Made by a program: the position numbers and the translations under genes. A stretch of 64,000 nt of DNA from Promethearchaeia archaeon. GTDB lineage: Archaea; Asgardarchaeota; Lokiarchaeia; Sigyniarchaeales; SOKP01. The notes beneath the pieces are model-generated. The model did no database searches, was not told the DNA's origin, and saw nothing but the letters and a program-made list of their open reading frames with translations. The stretch spans positions 1 through 64,000 of the forward strand of contig JAHQWK010000023.1 in NCBI GenBank assembly GCA_029856145.1, read 5' to 3'. Of this stretch, positions 63,167-64,000 are shown piece by piece (position 1 is the stretch's first letter; every line of letters starts with the position of its first letter).

Positions 63167-64000
63167 CTATTTTTTTCTATTTACACACGCTTTGATAAAG
63201 TCTAAGTAAAGGGGGGATGGATTATACGGACGTGATTTAAATTCGGGATGGAATTGAGTACCAACCATCCAATGATCTTTTCTATCTAATTCTATACTAT
63301 TAATTATTTTTCCAGTTTCATCTCGGCTAGATACTCGCAAACCTTTTTCTTTGGCTTCAATATTTATAAATTTCTCTTGAATGTGAAATCTATGTCGATA
63401 CCGTTCAAATATTTCCTCTTGTTTATATGCTTCATAAAGCCGTGTACCTTTCTCAACAACTATTTTTTGAGCACCTAATCTCATAGTGCCACCAATTTCA
63501 GTTACTCCTTTCTGACTTTCTAAAATATCTACAACGGGATATGGAGTATTAGGATCAATTTCAGTTGAATTTGCTTTTTTTAAACCCAGATATTTTCTAC
63601 AGAAAGCTACAAAAAATAATTGAGCTCCGAAGCATATTCCAAGAAAGGGAATTTTTTCTTCCATAGCATATTCTGCTGATTTTATCATCCCTTCTACTGC
63701 TCTTTCCCCAAATCCAGGAGTAAGTAAAATACCATCACAATCTTTCAGCTGTTCCATAATATTTGTATTTCCTTCTATATTAACCATTTTCAATTCTGTT
63801 TTATACCCTAAATGAGCAGCAGCGTCTTCTAAAGCAACATTAATAGAAATATAAGAATCTGAAATGTTAAAATATTTTCCTGGCATTCCGATTTTAACGG
63901 TTTTTTTAGCTTTTTTAAATAGTTCAACCATCTTTACCCATTCAGAGTAATTTGTTACCTCACTATAGGCAACCAATTTTGCCTTCAAATCAATAAGTTC
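63167..64000 (-). CDS. pyrG: CTP synthase, C-terminal (glutaminase) part, runs off the window
   Basis: At least 277 residues, open to the end of the window; the N-terminal amidoligase domain lies outside. Visible are KTVKIGMPGKY, the oxyanion motif TPGFGERAVEGMI, the nucleophile in FLGICFGAQLF, the SxGxMRLG-like GGTMRLGAQ and QFHPEFKSRP. A TTG at 63988 is only an internal codon. It makes CTP from UTP, ATP and glutamine. It lies 100 bases upstream of the dehydratase gene on the same strand. Confidence 0.95.
   Translation of the reverse strand, partial: ELIDLKAKLVAYSEVTNYSEWVKMVELFKKAKKTVKIGMPGKYFNISDSYISINVALEDAAAHLGYKTELKMVNIEGNTNIMEQLKDCDGILLTPGFGERAVEGMIKSAEYAMEEKIPFLGICFGAQLFFVAFCRKYLGLKKANSTEIDPNTPYPVVDILESQKGVTEIGGTMRLGAQKIVVEKGTRLYEAYKQEEIFERYRHRFHIQEKFINIEAKEKGLRVSSRDETGKIINSIELDRKDHWMVGTQFHPEFKSRPYNPSPLYLDFIKACVNRKK

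Noticed and set aside
1..64000. CRISPR arrays, tRNA genes, rRNA genes, insertion sequences
   Set aside because: I saw no spaced direct repeats, no cloverleaf with a convincing T-loop in the gaps, no rRNA segments and no transposase frame.

Overview
The window looks like a piece of an Asgard archaeon genome, most like the Lokiarchaeia lineage. It is AT-rich, with archaeal TATA boxes, short GGTGA-type ribosome-binding sites and an archaeal-style SRP RNA whose helix 8 is clear (about 12.9-13.2 kb). Informational genes are archaeal (uS10, an RPA-like OB-fold protein) and there are small-GTPase, roadblock and longin-like proteins of the kind that are numerous in Asgard genomes. The lineage call is inference; there is no rRNA gene in the window.

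Layout. 0-8 kb: partial gene, RPA-like protein, secreted serine protease with a C-terminal zinc ribbon, then a roadblock / MglA-like GTPase / NYN-RNase-like / MFS cluster. 8-15 kb: a free-standing structured RNA, longin-like protein, membrane protein, Ldh2-type dehydrogenase, zinc-ribbon protein, SRP RNA, two tandem V4R-like cysteine proteins, and 3-methyladenine DNA glycosylase. 15-24 kb: inositol-phosphatase family enzyme, CDF metal transporter fused to a NifX-like domain, bactofilin-like protein, uS10, radical SAM enzyme, Bud23-like methyltransferase, CheY-like receiver, rhomboid protease, nucleotide-sugar dehydrogenase. 24-25 kb: two tandem paralogous micro-genes, each with one in-frame TGA followed by a conserved two-hairpin RNA element, which I read as candidate selenoproteins with SECIS-like elements. 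25-29 kb: coiled-coil, membrane, PHD/RING-like, START-like and second longin-like proteins and an ArsB/NhaD-type transporter.

29-40 kb is a nitrogen and redox block: glutamate dehydrogenase, NfnS/NfnL-type ferredoxin:NADP oxidoreductase, GMP synthase, oligoendopeptidase F, a second structured RNA, Lrp-type regulator and glutamine synthetase. 40-47 kb: a fused DppB-DppC-like permease and a heterodimeric ABC exporter. 47-54 kb: stand-alone RAM-like domain, carAB, an unknown gene with a TetR regulator. 54-64 kb: molybdopterin oxidoreductase with its four-cluster ferredoxin subunit, thiolase, a 952-residue helical repeat protein, 4-hydroxybutyryl-CoA dehydratase and the C-terminal part of CTP synthase, which runs off the end.

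How they work together: GDH, GS, carAB, GMP synthase and CTP synthase move ammonia and glutamine nitrogen into nucleotides, and NfnSL would balance NADH, NADPH and ferredoxin. The thiolase, 4-hydroxybutyryl-CoA dehydratase and molybdo-enzyme suggest fermentation of amino acids or C4 acids through CoA esters. A recurring oddity is that several genes seem to lack ATG, GTG or TTG at the expected start. uS10 is the clearest: its conserved first strand is in frame only from an ATA codon preceded by GGTGA.
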